Below, piece by piece: positions 16,985 through 26,131 of a stretch of 64,000 nucleotides of DNA (its first letter is position 1; every line of letters starts with the position of its first letter). This DNA is from Rossellomorea sp. y25. Lineage in GTDB: Bacteria > Bacillota > Bacilli > Bacillales > Bacillaceae_B. The translations under genes and the position numbers were made by a program. The stretch is from NCBI RefSeq assembly GCF_038049935.1, contig NZ_CP145886.1, positions 4,015,001 through 4,079,000 on the forward strand. The letters run 5' to 3'. Below the pieces are notes generated by a model. The model did not search any database and was not told the origin of the DNA. It saw nothing but the letters and a program-made list of their open reading frames with translations.

Positions 16985-17035
16985 AAAAAACGGAAAAGTA
17001 CCTGGGACTTATTTTAGCAAAATAAGTCCCAGGTA
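16985..17035 (-). terminator. Strong hairpin, probable secA terminator
   Basis: TACCTGGGACTTATTTT and AAAATAAGTCCCAGGTA (16999-17035) are a perfect 17-bp inverted repeat with a 3-nt loop; the minus strand continues with ...CCGTTTTTTATGG. The CCTGGGAC end resembles the other dispersed palindromes, so it may be a recruited repeat. Confidence 0.7.
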
Positions 17036-17053
17036 TCATCTCATTTCTTTTAT

Positions 17054-19564
17054 TTATCCAGTTATGCCGTGGCAGTGTTTGTACTTTTTGCCGCTTCCGC
17101 ATGGGCATGGGTCGTTGCGCCCTACGTCTTCTTGCTTGCGGACTGGTTGTTTCTTAGCTTTACCGCCTTCTTCTTTCGGGTTCACCGCTTGACCTGTGGC
17201 TACTTCCTGACGTTCAAGATTGTTGCGGATTTCAGCTTTCATGACGTATTTTGCCACGTCTTCTTCGATTGCGAGTACCATGCTTTCGAACATGGCGAAT
17301 CCTTCATGCTGGTATTCGCGCAGTGGGTCGGTTTGACCGTAGGCACGAAGGTGGATACCTTGACGCAATTGATCCATGGCATCGATATGGTCGATCCATT
17401 TCGTATCAACTGCGCGAAGCAGGATGACTTTTTCAAACTCGCGCATTTGCTCCGGAGTAAGCTCTTCTTCTTTTTCATCGTAACGGTGTTTCACATCTTC
17501 ATAGATCAGATCCATCATTTCTTCCGGCTCTTTTCCGCGGAGATCATCGACTGTTACATCGTTTTCAGGAAGAAGATTCGCGTTCACATAATCAACGATG
17601 CCTTGAAGGTTCCAGTTTTCCATATCTTCTTCTGCTGTATGGGCTGCTACCTGACGTTCGATCGCTGATTTGATCATACCCTCAACAATTTCACGAAGGT
17701 TTTCTGAATCGATTACTTCATAACGCTGTTTATAAATGATTTCACGCTGTTGACGTAAAACATCATCGTATTGCAGAAGCTGTTTACGAGCATCGAAGTT
17801 GTTTCCTTCCACTCGTTTCTGAGCCGATTCTACAGCACGGCTGACCATTTTACTTTGGATTGGCTGAGTGTCATCCATCCCAAGGCGCTCCATCATGCTC
17901 TTCATATTGTCAGATCCGAATCGGCGCATCAATTCATCTTCCATTGAAAGATAGAACTGAGTCACACCTGGATCTCCCTGACGTCCGGAACGTCCACGAA
18001 GCTGATTATCGATACGGCGTGATTCGTGACGCTCGGTACCGATAACGGCTAGACCGCCACGTTCGATGACGCCTTCTCCAAGCTTGATATCCGTACCACG
18101 GCCGGCCATGTTAGTCGCGATCGTTACAGCACCTAGCTGCCCGGCTTCTAAAATGATTTCCGCTTCACGGCCATGGTTTTTCGCATTTAATACATTGTGG
18201 CGAACGCCTTTTTTCGTCAATAGCTTAGAGATAAGCTCTGACGTTTCAACGGCAACCGTACCAACCAGTACAGGCTGTCCTTTTTCATGACGCTCTTTGA
18301 TATCCTCGACTACAGCAAGGAATTTCCCTTCTATAGAAGCATAGATGAGATCGGCACGGTCATCACGAACGATTGGCTTGTTCGTTGGGATTACGATAAC
18401 GTTCATATTGTAGATATTACGGAACTCTTCTTCTTCCGTTTTCGCCGTACCGGTCATACCGGAAAGCTTTTCGTACATACGGAAGTAGTTCTGGAACGTG
18501 ATCGTTGCCATGGTCATGCTTTCGTTCTGGATTTCAAGACCTTCTTTTGCCTCGATCGATTGGTGAAGTCCGTCACTGTAACGACGACCTTTCATCAGAC
18601 GTCCTGTGAAAGAGTCAACGATGACGATTTCACCTTCCTGAACCACATAATCCACATCACGGTGCATGCTGACGTGAGCTTTTAACGCTTGATTGATGTG
18701 GTGGTTAAGAGTTACGTGTGAAATATCGAACAGGTTATCGATGTGGAAGGCTCTTTCCACTTTGCTGATTCCTTCTTCGGTTAATTGAACACCTTTGGTC
18801 TTTTCATCATATGTGTAATCTTCATCTTTTTTCAGTGTACGTACGACGGCATTTGCCTGAATATAAAGCTGTGGCGTACGCTGTGCATTACCGGAAATGA
18901 TCAGAGGTGTACGTGCTTCATCGATTAAGATCGAGTCAACCTCATCAATTACGGCAAAATGAAGAGGACGCTGCACCATTTGGTCTTTGTACAGGACCAT
19001 ATTGTCACGAAGGTAGTCGAATCCGAATTCGTTATTCGTACCATACGTGATATCCGCTTTGTATGCTTCACGTTTTTCGTCTTTAGACATCGAGTTTAAG
19101 TTCAGGCCTACAGTAAGTCCCAAGAAATTGTATAGCTTGCCCATTTCCTCGGCATCACGGCTGGCCAGGTATTCATTGACTGTAATAACGTGAACGCCTT
19201 TTCCAGTGATCGCGTTCAAATATACAGGCATAGTCGCTGTCAGCGTTTTACCTTCACCGGTTTTCATCTCGGAGATGTTCCCGCCATGAAGGGAGGCACC
19301 ACCCATAAGCTGGACGCGGTACGGATATTGGTTCAGAACGCGGCGAGCCGCTTCCCTTACGACAGCAAAAGCCTCAACCATCATATCTTCAAGGTCTTCA
19401 CCCTTTTGATAGCGCTCCTTGAATCGTTCTGTTCTTTCACGGATTTCATCATCCGTCAAACGCTCCATATCGGGACCTAATTCTTCTATTTGATCAGCCA
19501 GCTTTTCAAGCCTCTTTAATTCTCTTTTATTCGCATCGAACACTTTGTTTAATAGACCAAGCAT
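17054..19564 (-). CDS. secA: Preprotein translocase ATPase SecA
   Basis: 836 aa, normal length for Bacillus SecA. Walker A is MKTGEGKTL (about residue 100), followed by Walker [17 protein letters not shown]. The C-terminal helicase-like half contains [13 protein letters not shown] and [10 protein letters not shown]. The C-terminal zinc-binding SEC-C motif is [16 protein letters not shown]. It drives Sec-dependent export through SecYEG. The start is ATG with AGGAGCG upstream; prfB follows after the large palindrome. Confidence 0.98.
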   Translation of the reverse strand: MLGLLNKVFDANKRELKRLEKLADQIEELGPDMERLTDDEIRERTERFKERYQKGEDLEDMMVEAFAVVREAARRVLNQYPYRVQLMGGASLHGGNISEMKTGEGKTLTATMPVYLNAITGKGVHVITVNEYLASRDAEEMGKLYNFLGLTVGLNLNSMSKDEKREAYKADITYGTNNEFGFDYLRDNMVLYKDQMVQRPLHFAVIDEVDSILIDEARTPLIISGNAQRTPQLYIQANAVVRTLKKDEDYTYDEKTKGVQLTEEGISKVERAFHIDNLFDISHVTLNHHINQALKAHVSMHRDVDYVVQEGEIVIVDSFTGRLMKGRRYSDGLHQSIEAKEGLEIQNESMTMATITFQNYFRMYEKLSGMTGTAKTEEEEFRNIYNMNVIVIPTNKPIVRDDRADLIYASIEGKFLAVVEDIKERHEKGQPVLVGTVAVETSELISKLLTKKGVRHNVLNAKNHGREAEIILEAGQLGAVTIATNMAGRGTDIKLGEGVIERGGLAVIGTERHESRRIDNQLRGRSGRQGDPGVTQFYLSMEDELMRRFGSDNMKSMMERLGMDDTQPIQSKMVSRAVESAQKRVEGNNFDARKQLLQYDDVLRQQREIIYKQRYEVIDSENLREIVEGMIKSAIERQVAAHTAEEDMENWNLQGIVDYVNANLLPENDVTVDDLRGKEPEEMMDLIYEDVKHRYDEKEEELTPEQMREFEKVILLRAVDTKWIDHIDAMDQLRQGIHLRAYGQTDPLREYQHEGFAMFESMVLAIEEDVAKYVMKAEIRNNLERQEVATGQAVNPKEEGGKAKKQPVRKQEDVGRNDPCPCGSGKKYKHCHGITG

Positions 19565-19791
19565 GTATAAACGCTCCTTTATCTGTGTTTAAATGAGAGT
19601 CGAACGTCACTAGTATAACGAATGAAAATGAAATTCAGATGAGATTGTTGAAAAACTCATGTAAAAAGTCACCATCATCAGCTTCCAATCACTCTACTAA
19701 AAATTCGCTACAAAATCCAAATATCCTCCCACAAAAACACGATATATTCCCTACCAATCTTACCACTATCCTATATGGGTTACAACTCAGG

Positions 19792-20112
19792 GAGGGACGG
19801 ACCTCTCAATCACAGAGCTTTCAATGGGTAGATGCTTTACTATCAACCCGGATTCCTGGATTCATCATGATTTGCGAAGTCCATCCCTCTAGAAAAAGCG
19901 TCGATTGGGGTTCCCTTTCAGGGACGGACCTCAACGAATATAGAAGTCATCCTATGTTTGGCGTTATCATACTAATTTCATATGTTGTGGCTCTGGGATG
20001 AGGGGAATGAGTGGGATGAGGGACGGACCTCACCTACCACATCAATCCGACAAGAGTAGGAGACTTTACAGCATTCCCTCATAAATTTGGTGAAAGGTGA
20101 GGTCCGTCCCTC
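19792..20112. repeat. Cluster of four GGTCCGTCCCT elements upstream of secA
   Basis: Copies at 19792-19805, 19920-19932 and 20018-20031 (as GAGGGACGGACCTC) and 20099-20112 (as GAGGTCCGTCCCTC, inverted). The 600-nt gap 19565-20168 has no supported gene; an ORF of 120 codons on the plus strand there lacks a ribosome-binding site and family features. Confidence 0.8.
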
Positions 20113-20120
20113 AAAAAACA

Positions 20121-20150
20121 AAAAAGTCGCCTATGCAGACGACTTTTGAA
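20121..20150 (-). terminator. Terminator of the SEC-C protein gene
   Basis: On the minus strand AAAGTCG and CGACTTT form a hairpin followed by TTT and T-rich sequence, just after the stop at 20169. Confidence 0.8.
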
Positions 20151-20168
20151 TGTTGATTATATGAATGG

Positions 20169-21299
20169 TCAGGCTTTTGTTGCTTTCAGTAGTTCGTAGA
20201 CGGTGTCCTGGTAGCTTTCCCAGATCTGTTTACTGCGTCTTGAGATGCTGTTGGCAGAGACATCGAAGTATTCGGCCAGTTCTTTTTGAACGTGGCGGAT
20301 GCTGATTTCGTCTATGTTTTTCGCCATGTCCACAAGTGCTCCCGAATAGATTTTCGGATTGCGGATCGTTGGGCGCTCTGTGTAGAAGTATTTCTCCAAT
20401 ACGGCTACTAGCAGCTCACTTTCTTCTTTATCTTCCCCTTTTTCAGTCAGGAAGTTTTGAAGAGAGGTGATCGCTTCAACATATTCAGGAGTCTTCCAGA
20501 TTTCAACTCCTTCGATTGCGTCTTCAGACTTTTCATCTGAACCAGAAGGTGCGTCTGCCGCATCACTTGCTTTATTAGGCGCAGATGATTTTCCGGTCTT
20601 TTTCTTCTCAGCACTATAAAGAACGAATCCGACATCAGCTATTTCCAGGTATTGACCAGATAAGTAGTCATGCAGAGTTTCAAACTCACCTTGTTCAAAT
20701 CGAATCTTAACCAATTCCATCGCTGCTTTCTCAATCGCAGGATAAATGAAGTACTGAGCGAATGGAAGATACTTCTCCCCATTCGGCAATAATAATCCCA
20801 AGAAGAAACTATTCTCTTCTAACTTACCGAACTTTTCAGTTACAATCAGCACATCACCAGTGATGGCTTCTTCCACACGTAACGTATTGTCATCTACCTT
20901 CTCTACGGTACCTGCTGTCACACGCACGTTTTTCCAAGACTCCAGTACTTCAGCTGTCTGAGGACGAGTCACCGTGCTCAACTGCTTATCAACAAAACGT
21001 TCGATCAAACGAACATCGTCAGAATCCTTTTGAGTCGCTCCGTACCAGCTGACAAATGCCATTTCATAAATATCCGGATCCGCTTGCATCAGATCCATTT
21101 TCGCCAAGTAGTGGTGATAGGATTCTTCCATCTCTTTTGACTGTGCCGTAGCAATATAATCATAAAGCTGCGCCTGGAGCACATCAAGCTCCTGGCTTAC
21201 CAGCGTATCTATATTCACAACATTTTCTTTTTCACAGCATTTCTTATATTTTTTCCCACTGCCGCATGGGCATGGTTCGTTTCTTCCGACTGTACTCAT
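20169..21299 (-). CDS. SEC-C motif (YecA-like) protein
   Basis: 376 aa from the ATG at 21299 (GGAGGT 10 nt upstream); an earlier in-frame ATG lacks a site. The N-terminus carries a zinc-binding SEC-C motif, [20 protein letters not shown], like the SecA tail. The rest is mostly acidic and helical without further recognised domain; a linker around residue 255 is rich in Ser, Asp and Ala, and the C-terminus (VQKELAEYFDVSANSISRRS) resembles an HTH. Located between secA and hpf. Function unknown; a ribosome- or SecA-associated role is a guess from the motif. Confidence 0.75.
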   Translation of the reverse strand: MSTVGRNEPCPCGSGKKYKKCCEKENVVNIDTLVSQELDVLQAQLYDYIATAQSKEMEESYHHYLAKMDLMQADPDIYEMAFVSWYGATQKDSDDVRLIERFVDKQLSTVTRPQTAEVLESWKNVRVTAGTVEKVDDNTLRVEEAITGDVLIVTEKFGKLEENSFFLGLLLPNGEKYLPFAQYFIYPAIEKAAMELVKIRFEQGEFETLHDYLSGQYLEIADVGFVLYSAEKKKTGKSSAPNKASDAADAPSGSDEKSEDAIEGVEIWKTPEYVEAITSLQNFLTEKGEDKEESELLVAVLEKYFYTERPTIRNPKIYSGALVDMAKNIDEISIRHVQKELAEYFDVSANSISRRSKQIWESYQDTVYELLKATKA

Positions 21300-21389
21300 G
21301 TTTGTATTTACCTCCAACTTCTTGAGTCCCGTACACAAATGTTCATTATATAACATTTCCAGCGTTCCTTAAACTGTTTTAGAACAAGA

Positions 21390-21422
21390 AAAAAGAACCA
21401 ATCACTTTTGGACTGGTTCCCT
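21390..21422 (-). terminator. Terminator of the DUF1028 gene
   Basis: On the minus strand GGGAACCAGTCC and (GA)TTGGTTCTTTTTT form a stem-loop followed by T's, immediately past the stop at 21429. Confidence 0.85.
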
Positions 21423-21428
21423 TCCAAT

Positions 21429-22265
21429 CTATTCTCCTTGTTTTTTCATATAATCCAAGACATCTAAATCGATATAATTCTCATCCTGTTCACGCATTTC
21501 AAAATTCTCGGTGTGGAGATAGTCTTTCAAGCTCTGATGAAGAGACTGTCTTTCTTTTGCATAGCCGAGACGTGTAAGTTCCCTCTCCACTTCATCGTGG
21601 ATTTCACCTTCCAGCAATACGACTCTACCAGGCTCTGACTCTTTAAAGTAGAGCTGATGCAACAGGTAGATTCGTTTCAATTCTTTAATAGGAGAAGCGT
21701 GATCATCCACCCTCAGATCGATATACCGATCATTGAAGCCACCATATCCACCACTTTCCTTCACTACTAGAAGCGCAGCAGACTGCATGCCTCGGGAATC
21801 GCCCCCCGCTTCCTGACCGGCATCGAGTGCATGGAGTAATCGTTCAGCGAGAGATCCGGTCGTCGACTCGAATGTCTCTGCCATCGCCTTTACGGTATTC
21901 TCATCCACTAAAATATTTCCTTGAGCAGCAAAGTGCTTACCTGTTTGTCCACCAGCCCAATCATAGCAGCCTTCTCCTGTAAAAGTGGCGGGATTTCCTC
22001 CAGCATCAATTAACCCTACTTGTCGTAAAGGACGCTCCGGATCATCCTGTGTGATGATATCCAGCGCTTCCTCTGCCGTCTTTCCTTCTTCCATTAATTG
22101 AAGTGCGTGGGGCCCGTAAGAGGTATTTGCGTAAGACTGAGTCGCCACTGCTCCCACTCCCGCTTTCGCAAAAGGCACGACAGAACCGACACCGAGGAAT
22201 TTGGATTGTACCGCAATCCCCCACTCTTTCTCTTCCGGGTCATAGCCTACAATGGAATATGTCAT
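21429..22265 (-). CDS. DUF1028 family protein
   Basis: 278 aa. The N-terminal Ntn-hydrolase-like DUF1028 domain (MTYSIVGYDPEEKEWGIAVQS, then AVATQSYANTSYGP and GGDSRGMQSAALLV) occupies about residues 1-210, followed by a helical extension. The family has an Ntn-hydrolase fold but no proven general substrate. Monocistronic with its own terminator. AAGGAGGACTTCACC upstream sets the start. Confidence 0.85.
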   Translation of the reverse strand: MTYSIVGYDPEEKEWGIAVQSKFLGVGSVVPFAKAGVGAVATQSYANTSYGPHALQLMEEGKTAEEALDIITQDDPERPLRQVGLIDAGGNPATFTGEGCYDWAGGQTGKHFAAQGNILVDENTVKAMAETFESTTGSLAERLLHALDAGQEAGGDSRGMQSAALLVVKESGGYGGFNDRYIDLRVDDHASPIKELKRIYLLHQLYFKESEPGRVVLLEGEIHDEVERELTRLGYAKERQSLHQSLKDYLHTENFEMREQDENYIDLDVLDYMKKQGE

Positions 22266-22376
22266 GGTGAAGTCCTCCTTAAGTTCTTCTACTATAAATA
22301 TCCTATCTTTGAGGGTGAAAACATAATGTCTACTTACAAACTTCTACAATAATTGTCAAAAATCCTTCTTATTAGA

Positions 22377-22413
22377 AAGATCCTGCAGTCATGTAGACTG
22401 CAGGATCTTCTCA
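22377..22413 (-). terminator. Terminator of hpf
   Basis: AAGATCCTGCAGTC and GACTGCAGGATCTT are a perfect 14-bp inverted repeat with a 5-nt loop and T tracts. Confidence 0.92.
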
Positions 22414-22421
22414 TTTAATAG

Positions 22422-23000
22422 TTAGTTCGTTTCAATCAAGCCATACTTCCCATCACGACGCTTGTACACAATATTCGTTGCATTTGTCTCTGCGTCTGTG
22501 AAGATAAAGAACGTGTGACCCAGCATATTCATTTGAAGAATCGCTTCTTCACTGTCCATAGGCTTAAGATTGAACTGCTTCGTTCTTACTACTTCTGTAT
22601 CGTCCTCTTCCTCCAGTTCAACCGCAGCTGCACCATTTGGAGAAACGTGATTCAGATCTTCCTGAGCCGCGAAAAACTCCTTCGGGCTGCCCTTTTCACG
22701 CATCTTACGGTTCACTCTTGTTTTATGTTTGCGAATTTGACGCTCCAATTTATCTACAATCAGATCAATGGCCGCATACATATCCGTGTTGCGTTCCTCT
22801 GCACGTAACACTAATTGCGGCATTGGAATAGTCACTTCAGTTTTCGTATTTTTATCAGGATACACTTTTAAATTAACATGTACATTTGCATCAGGAGTTT
22901 CATTAAAGTAACGGTCTAACTTGCCAATCTTTTTCTCCACGTGTTCGCGAATCGCTGGAGTTACCTCAATGTTCTCGCCTCGAATGTTGTAGTTCAACAT
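22422..23000 (-). CDS. hpf: Ribosome hibernation promoting factor, long form
   Basis: 192 aa from the ATG at 23000 (AAAAGGAGGAG upstream). The N-terminal S30AE domain ([20 protein letters not shown] ...) binds the ribosome. A linker leads to the C-terminal dimerisation domain ([20 protein letters not shown]), the layout of long HPF that makes 100S dimers in stationary phase. Known as yvyD in B. subtilis. A sigma-B promoter is visible upstream, matching its stress induction there. Confidence 0.95.
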   Translation of the reverse strand: MLNYNIRGENIEVTPAIREHVEKKIGKLDRYFNETPDANVHVNLKVYPDKNTKTEVTIPMPQLVLRAEERNTDMYAAIDLIVDKLERQIRKHKTRVNRKMREKGSPKEFFAAQEDLNHVSPNGAAAVELEEEDDTEVVRTKQFNLKPMDSEEAILQMNMLGHTFFIFTDAETNATNIVYKRRDGKYGLIETN

Positions 23001-23045
23001 GTAAACTCCTCCTTTTAAAAATAAAGCTATGTTTATATATTCTCC

Positions 23046-23071
23046 ATTCCCTTTGTGAATCCTCCTTAAAC
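23046..23071 (-). promoter_or_regulatory. Sigma-B promoter of hpf
   Basis: Minus strand GTTTAA, 14-bp spacer, GGGAAT, matching the sigma-B consensus GTTTAA-N12-15-GGGWAW, 46 nt upstream of the hpf start. Confidence 0.8.
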
Positions 23072-23296
23072 TTTCTAAATTTTTTGTCAATTTTTCGTAA
23101 AGTTTGTAATGTGGTGTCGAAAGTGGTGTGGGATAAGAGCTTGGAGAATATTAGAGTGAGGTGATGGCTGCGAGTATGTAGGGTTCACCTTTCACTCTTT
23201 CTATTATTATTTTCTCACTTTTTGAGGAGAATAAACGGTGGGAATTTGGAGGATTTGTGAATGGTTTGGGGCGGAATTGTGAATGTCTTGGTAGAC

Positions 23297-24165
23297 CTGA
23301 AAGTGCCAGGCACTATTATCATGTTTGGTGCCTGGCACTTTTAACTCGTTTTGTGCCTGGCACCCATTATTATTTAATTACGTCCCAATCTTTCGTATTC
23401 AATTTGGTGTCCACATAAAATTTGTACTTATCATGAGGATTATCACCAAGGTTTGTTAATATCTTTGTGGGATCTACAAGATTCTTGTAACCGACTTTTA
23501 TAAAGGTTTTATAGCTGCTCCAATGATAATCTTCCGGGCTTTTTACATACCTGGACCTTACAGGATTCAGATGGATATAACTACTGGTATCCATCATCTG
23601 CTTCCAGTTTTTGATTAACTTGGCATAATAGCGATCTTGAAATACATGACCAATATAATCGTACCTTTTATTAAAATACTTAGCGTAGTTAGAGTGGAGG
23701 TAATGGATGATTTGAGACAAAGGGTGTTCAATGGTTTCAATTATGAGGTGGATATGATTTGGCATGAGGCAATATGAGTGAAGAATGAAGGGGATTTTCT
23801 CCTTTGTTTTTTGTATCAGGAGTAAATAGTATTGATAATCTTTTCGGTCACGGAAGAGGTTGTTCTTTCTATTTCCACGGGCAGTCGCATGGTATATAGC
23901 TCCAGGATACCAAATTCTAGGCTTTCGAGGCATTGAATCTTCCTTTCTTCTTTGAGTATTTTAGACAAATAATTACATTCGACATTTAGATTAAAAAAAC
24001 CTCTTTTTTGTCGGATTGATGGGTGTCCTACGTGAAAGTTGGTGCCAGGTACAAATTGACCCTTTGGTGCCAGGTACTTTTCTGCCTGTTTGTGCCTGGC
24101 ACTTTTCCCCTAATCGGTGCCAGGCACCAAATCATGCTTCCGTGCCTGGCACCCTATCAAGAACG
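23297..24165. mobile_element. RAYT transposase gene flanked by palindromic repeat arrays
   Basis: Left array (about 23307-23363): three GTGCCAGGCAC/GTGCCTGGCAC units. Right array (about 24040-24162): GGTGCCAGGTAC twice, then GTGCCTGGCAC, GGTGCCAGGCACC and GTGCCTGGCACC. Between them lies one Y1-type transposase gene. The arrangement is that of REP-associated tyrosine transposases and their REP/BIME sequences. The same palindrome recurs at 38288-38330, 43795-43832 and 44059-44097. Confidence 0.8.
23370..23933 (-). CDS. REP-associated tyrosine transposase (Y1_Tnp/RAYT)
   Basis: 187 aa, intact. The N-terminus PRKPRIWYPGAIYHATARGN is typical of RAYT/TnpA_REP proteins. The HUH metal motif HIH lies at about 60-62 in MPNHIHLII and the nucleophile Tyr is near residue 102 in GHVFQDRYYAKLI; SSYIHLNPVRSRYV is another conserved block. 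Such enzymes nick single-stranded palindromic ends. It lacks IS200 left/right ends of its own but sits among GTGCCAGGCAC palindromes. It lies in a stretch inserted between hpf and fliT compared with B. subtilis. Confidence 0.88.
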   Translation of the reverse strand: MPRKPRIWYPGAIYHATARGNRKNNLFRDRKDYQYYLLLIQKTKEKIPFILHSYCLMPNHIHLIIETIEHPLSQIIHYLHSNYAKYFNKRYDYIGHVFQDRYYAKLIKNWKQMMDTSSYIHLNPVRSRYVKSPEDYHWSSYKTFIKVGYKNLVDPTKILTNLGDNPHDKYKFYVDTKLNTKDWDVIK

Positions 24166-24171
24166 GACTTC

Positions 24172-24927
24172 CTAAACATCCACATCCCGCCGACCAAAAA
24201 ACCACCCGGCCAATCCACCAAATCCAATCAAGTACACCACAATAACGCCAATAGAAAATAAAAACGTCATCCCTTCAAAAGGTGGTGTTCCGAAGAAATA
24301 CTGCTGCAGATCCGTATTTGCAAACAACAAATACTTCCCCCACTCCATTCCCCTTTCGTTCATTACAAGTAAGAATGTCCCTGCAGAGAATGTCAGAAAG
24401 ATGGTCGATCCAATGGCAAAGGAACTGCTTCTCGTCAGTACAGACAGAGTGAAAGCAAAGGAACAAATCACGACCAGCTCAAGAAATCTCAGCACATATG
24501 CTCCCGCTACAATAAAAACGTTCACGCTGAAATCAAAGAAGCTGTCATAGAACCAGAGTATGCCCAGTATGGACGAAAATACAAAATGTACAGTGGTCAG
24601 AAGTGTTGCTATGACGATAACCGTTAAGTATTTTGAGAGAAGAACCCTCACACGGTTGACCGGACGTATGAGCAGTAGCTTGATGGTACCTGACGAAAAC
24701 TCGCTTGATACGATGTCCCCTGCTATGATGAGGCAGAAGACTTGCAGGACAATGAGCAGGTTCGAGCTGATTCTCATATATTCCCAGAAGGAGAATTGGA
24801 TTCCGTCGAATAGCATGTAGACGAAAAGGGATGCGATGGTGTTGATGAATACGATGACCCCAAGGGAAATCCACATGCGGGGACGTGATAGTTGTTTTAT
24901 AAGTTCATTGGTGATTAGGTTGATCAT
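24172..24927 (-). CDS. ABC-2 type transporter permease, orphan
   Basis: 251 aa with six predicted membrane segments and the ABC-2 permease pattern (SSEFSSGTIKLLLIRPVNR after segment 2). No ATP-binding subunit gene is adjacent; the upstream gene, 6 nt away, encodes an MmcQ-like protein. No good ribosome-binding site, so coupling to the upstream gene is likely. The 3' end abuts the right palindrome array of the RAYT element. The partner ATPase may be encoded elsewhere or have been lost. Confidence 0.8.
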   Translation of the reverse strand: MINLITNELIKQLSRPRMWISLGVIVFINTIASLFVYMLFDGIQFSFWEYMRISSNLLIVLQVFCLIIAGDIVSSEFSSGTIKLLLIRPVNRVRVLLSKYLTVIVIATLLTTVHFVFSSILGILWFYDSFFDFSVNVFIVAGAYVLRFLELVVICSFAFTLSVLTRSSSFAIGSTIFLTFSAGTFLLVMNERGMEWGKYLLFANTDLQQYFFGTPPFEGMTFLFSIGVIVVYLIGFGGLAGWFFGRRDVDV

Positions 24928-24933
24928 ATGTCT

Positions 24934-25278
24934 TCATCCGTTTCGAACTTGATTTGCCAGTTTCTTGGGTGCCACTCTCAAATAGCCTTCGTGAATCAAG
25001 GCTTCAATTGCTTGCCATCCTACTTCCTCTATCTCTACCAACACCCAGCCGTGTCTACCGATATAGGGAGCTTTTATGTAGCCAGGCTGCTCCAGTAAGA
25101 TTTCTTGCATGGTGGGGAGGGTTTTAATAGATAAGGAGAAATTGTTCTCTTCGCCAATGATCACAAATGGTTTGTCTTTCACTCGAAAAGAAGTGTGTCC
25201 AAAGCCGTCTATGTGTTCATGGACTTCAGGATAGGTGACGCAAAGACTTCTGATTTCATCTACCAGACGATTTTTCAT
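24934..25278 (-). CDS. MmcQ/YjbR family protein
   Basis: 114 aa from the ATG at 25278 (GGAGG 7 nt upstream). It has the MmcQ/YjbR pattern: FGHTSFRVKDKPFVII in the N-terminal half and YIGRHGWVLVEIEE in the C-terminal half. This small double-wing fold is often called DNA-binding, but its role is unknown. TATAAT lies just upstream. First gene of a pair with the orphan permease. Confidence 0.82.
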   Translation of the reverse strand: MKNRLVDEIRSLCVTYPEVHEHIDGFGHTSFRVKDKPFVIIGEENNFSLSIKTLPTMQEILLEQPGYIKAPYIGRHGWVLVEIEEVGWQAIEALIHEGYLRVAPKKLANQVRNG

Positions 25279-25334
25279 CCCGGCTTCCTCCAGCATTTTT
25301 TCTATTATTATAGCATGAGAGTATTTGGAAAAAG

Positions 25335-25366
25335 AAAAAAACCTCGAGTTGGTCGAGGTTTTTTCG
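25335..25366. terminator. Terminator of the fliD-fliS-fliT operon
   Basis: AAAACCTCGA and TCGAGGTTTT form a hairpin with A and T tracts at both ends, just after the fliT stop. Confidence 0.9.
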
Positions 25367-25708
25367 CTATTTCTTTTTGTCGTAAAACATGCCGTCATGT
25401 TGTAAAGATTCGTATGGGTTGGAGTATTTCTGTACGGAGGTTTTTTTCTTGGATAACCCGTTCAAATCTCGTTTTATTGAAGACTGCATTTGTGAGAGTT
25501 TCCTATCTATTTCTTGGTTCCATACAATCATTTGCTTTCCAAGTACGTGTTCCTCTTCAGTAAATGGAGGCTTGATTGCAATGATTATACCCTGTCTTTT
25601 TTCTAAAAGAGACTCTATTATTTCGATCGTGGATTCTCGATTTTCTATGTGTTCTAATGCTTCTTTCAATTGCTTCGTGATGGTATAACAAAGAACGACC
25701 GAGCTCAT
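25367..25708 (-). CDS. fliT: Flagellar protein FliT
   Basis: 113 aa from the ATG at 25708, overlapping the fliS stop as ATGA. It is a helical, charged protein of FliT size (KQLKEALEHIENRESTIEII). FliT is a chaperone for the cap protein FliD. Sequence conservation in this family is low; the call rests on position after fliD-fliS, length and helical pattern. Confidence 0.8.
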   Translation of the reverse strand: MSSVVLCYTITKQLKEALEHIENRESTIEIIESLLEKRQGIIIAIKPPFTEEEHVLGKQMIVWNQEIDRKLSQMQSSIKRDLNGLSKKKTSVQKYSNPYESLQHDGMFYDKKK

Positions 25709-26109
25709 GCCTGCCCAGCCTGTCCTGCGTGCTGCTTCTGGCGATTCAGTTGGATGACTTCTTTCCACGTATCGCGGAACTCTGTGATGAGTCCCTCTAT
25801 TTCTACTAGAATAGAAGCATCATTTTTGATGTTGGCTTCTGTTAAGCGACGGTTGATGTAGTCGTATAAGGACATGAGGTTTTGAGAGACTTCAAGATCC
25901 ATGTTTAACGTAACCATCAGCTCATTCACGATGGCCTGTGTCTTTTGGATATTTGTGTTCTTCAGTTCAATATTCTTATCTTCTATCGCTTTTTTTGCGA
26001 TATGGATGAATTTCAGGCTTCCGTTATAGAGCATAAGGGTGAGCTCACCTGGTGACGCGGTGTTGACCGAGTTGTTCTGATATGCTGTATACGGGTTGTT
26101 GATGGCCAT
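25705..26109 (-). CDS. fliS: Flagellin export chaperone FliS
   Basis: 134 aa. The N-terminus NNPYTAYQNNSVNTASPGEL is the FliS signature, followed by LTLMLYNGSLKFI and helical bundle sequence. FliS binds the flagellin C-terminus and prevents premature polymerisation. Here that C-terminus is encoded by exons beyond the hag introns. 22 nt downstream of fliD. Confidence 0.95.
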   Translation of the reverse strand: MAINNPYTAYQNNSVNTASPGELTLMLYNGSLKFIHIAKKAIEDKNIELKNTNIQKTQAIVNELMVTLNMDLEVSQNLMSLYDYINRRLTEANIKNDASILVEIEGLITEFRDTWKEVIQLNRQKQHAGQAGQA

Positions 26110-26131
26110 AGTAACACTCCTTTAATTGTGA

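Noticed and set aside
19639..20001. 120-codon plus-strand ORF upstream of secA
   Set aside because: It spans two copies of the dispersed GGACGGACC repeat, has low-complexity composition and no ribosome-binding site.
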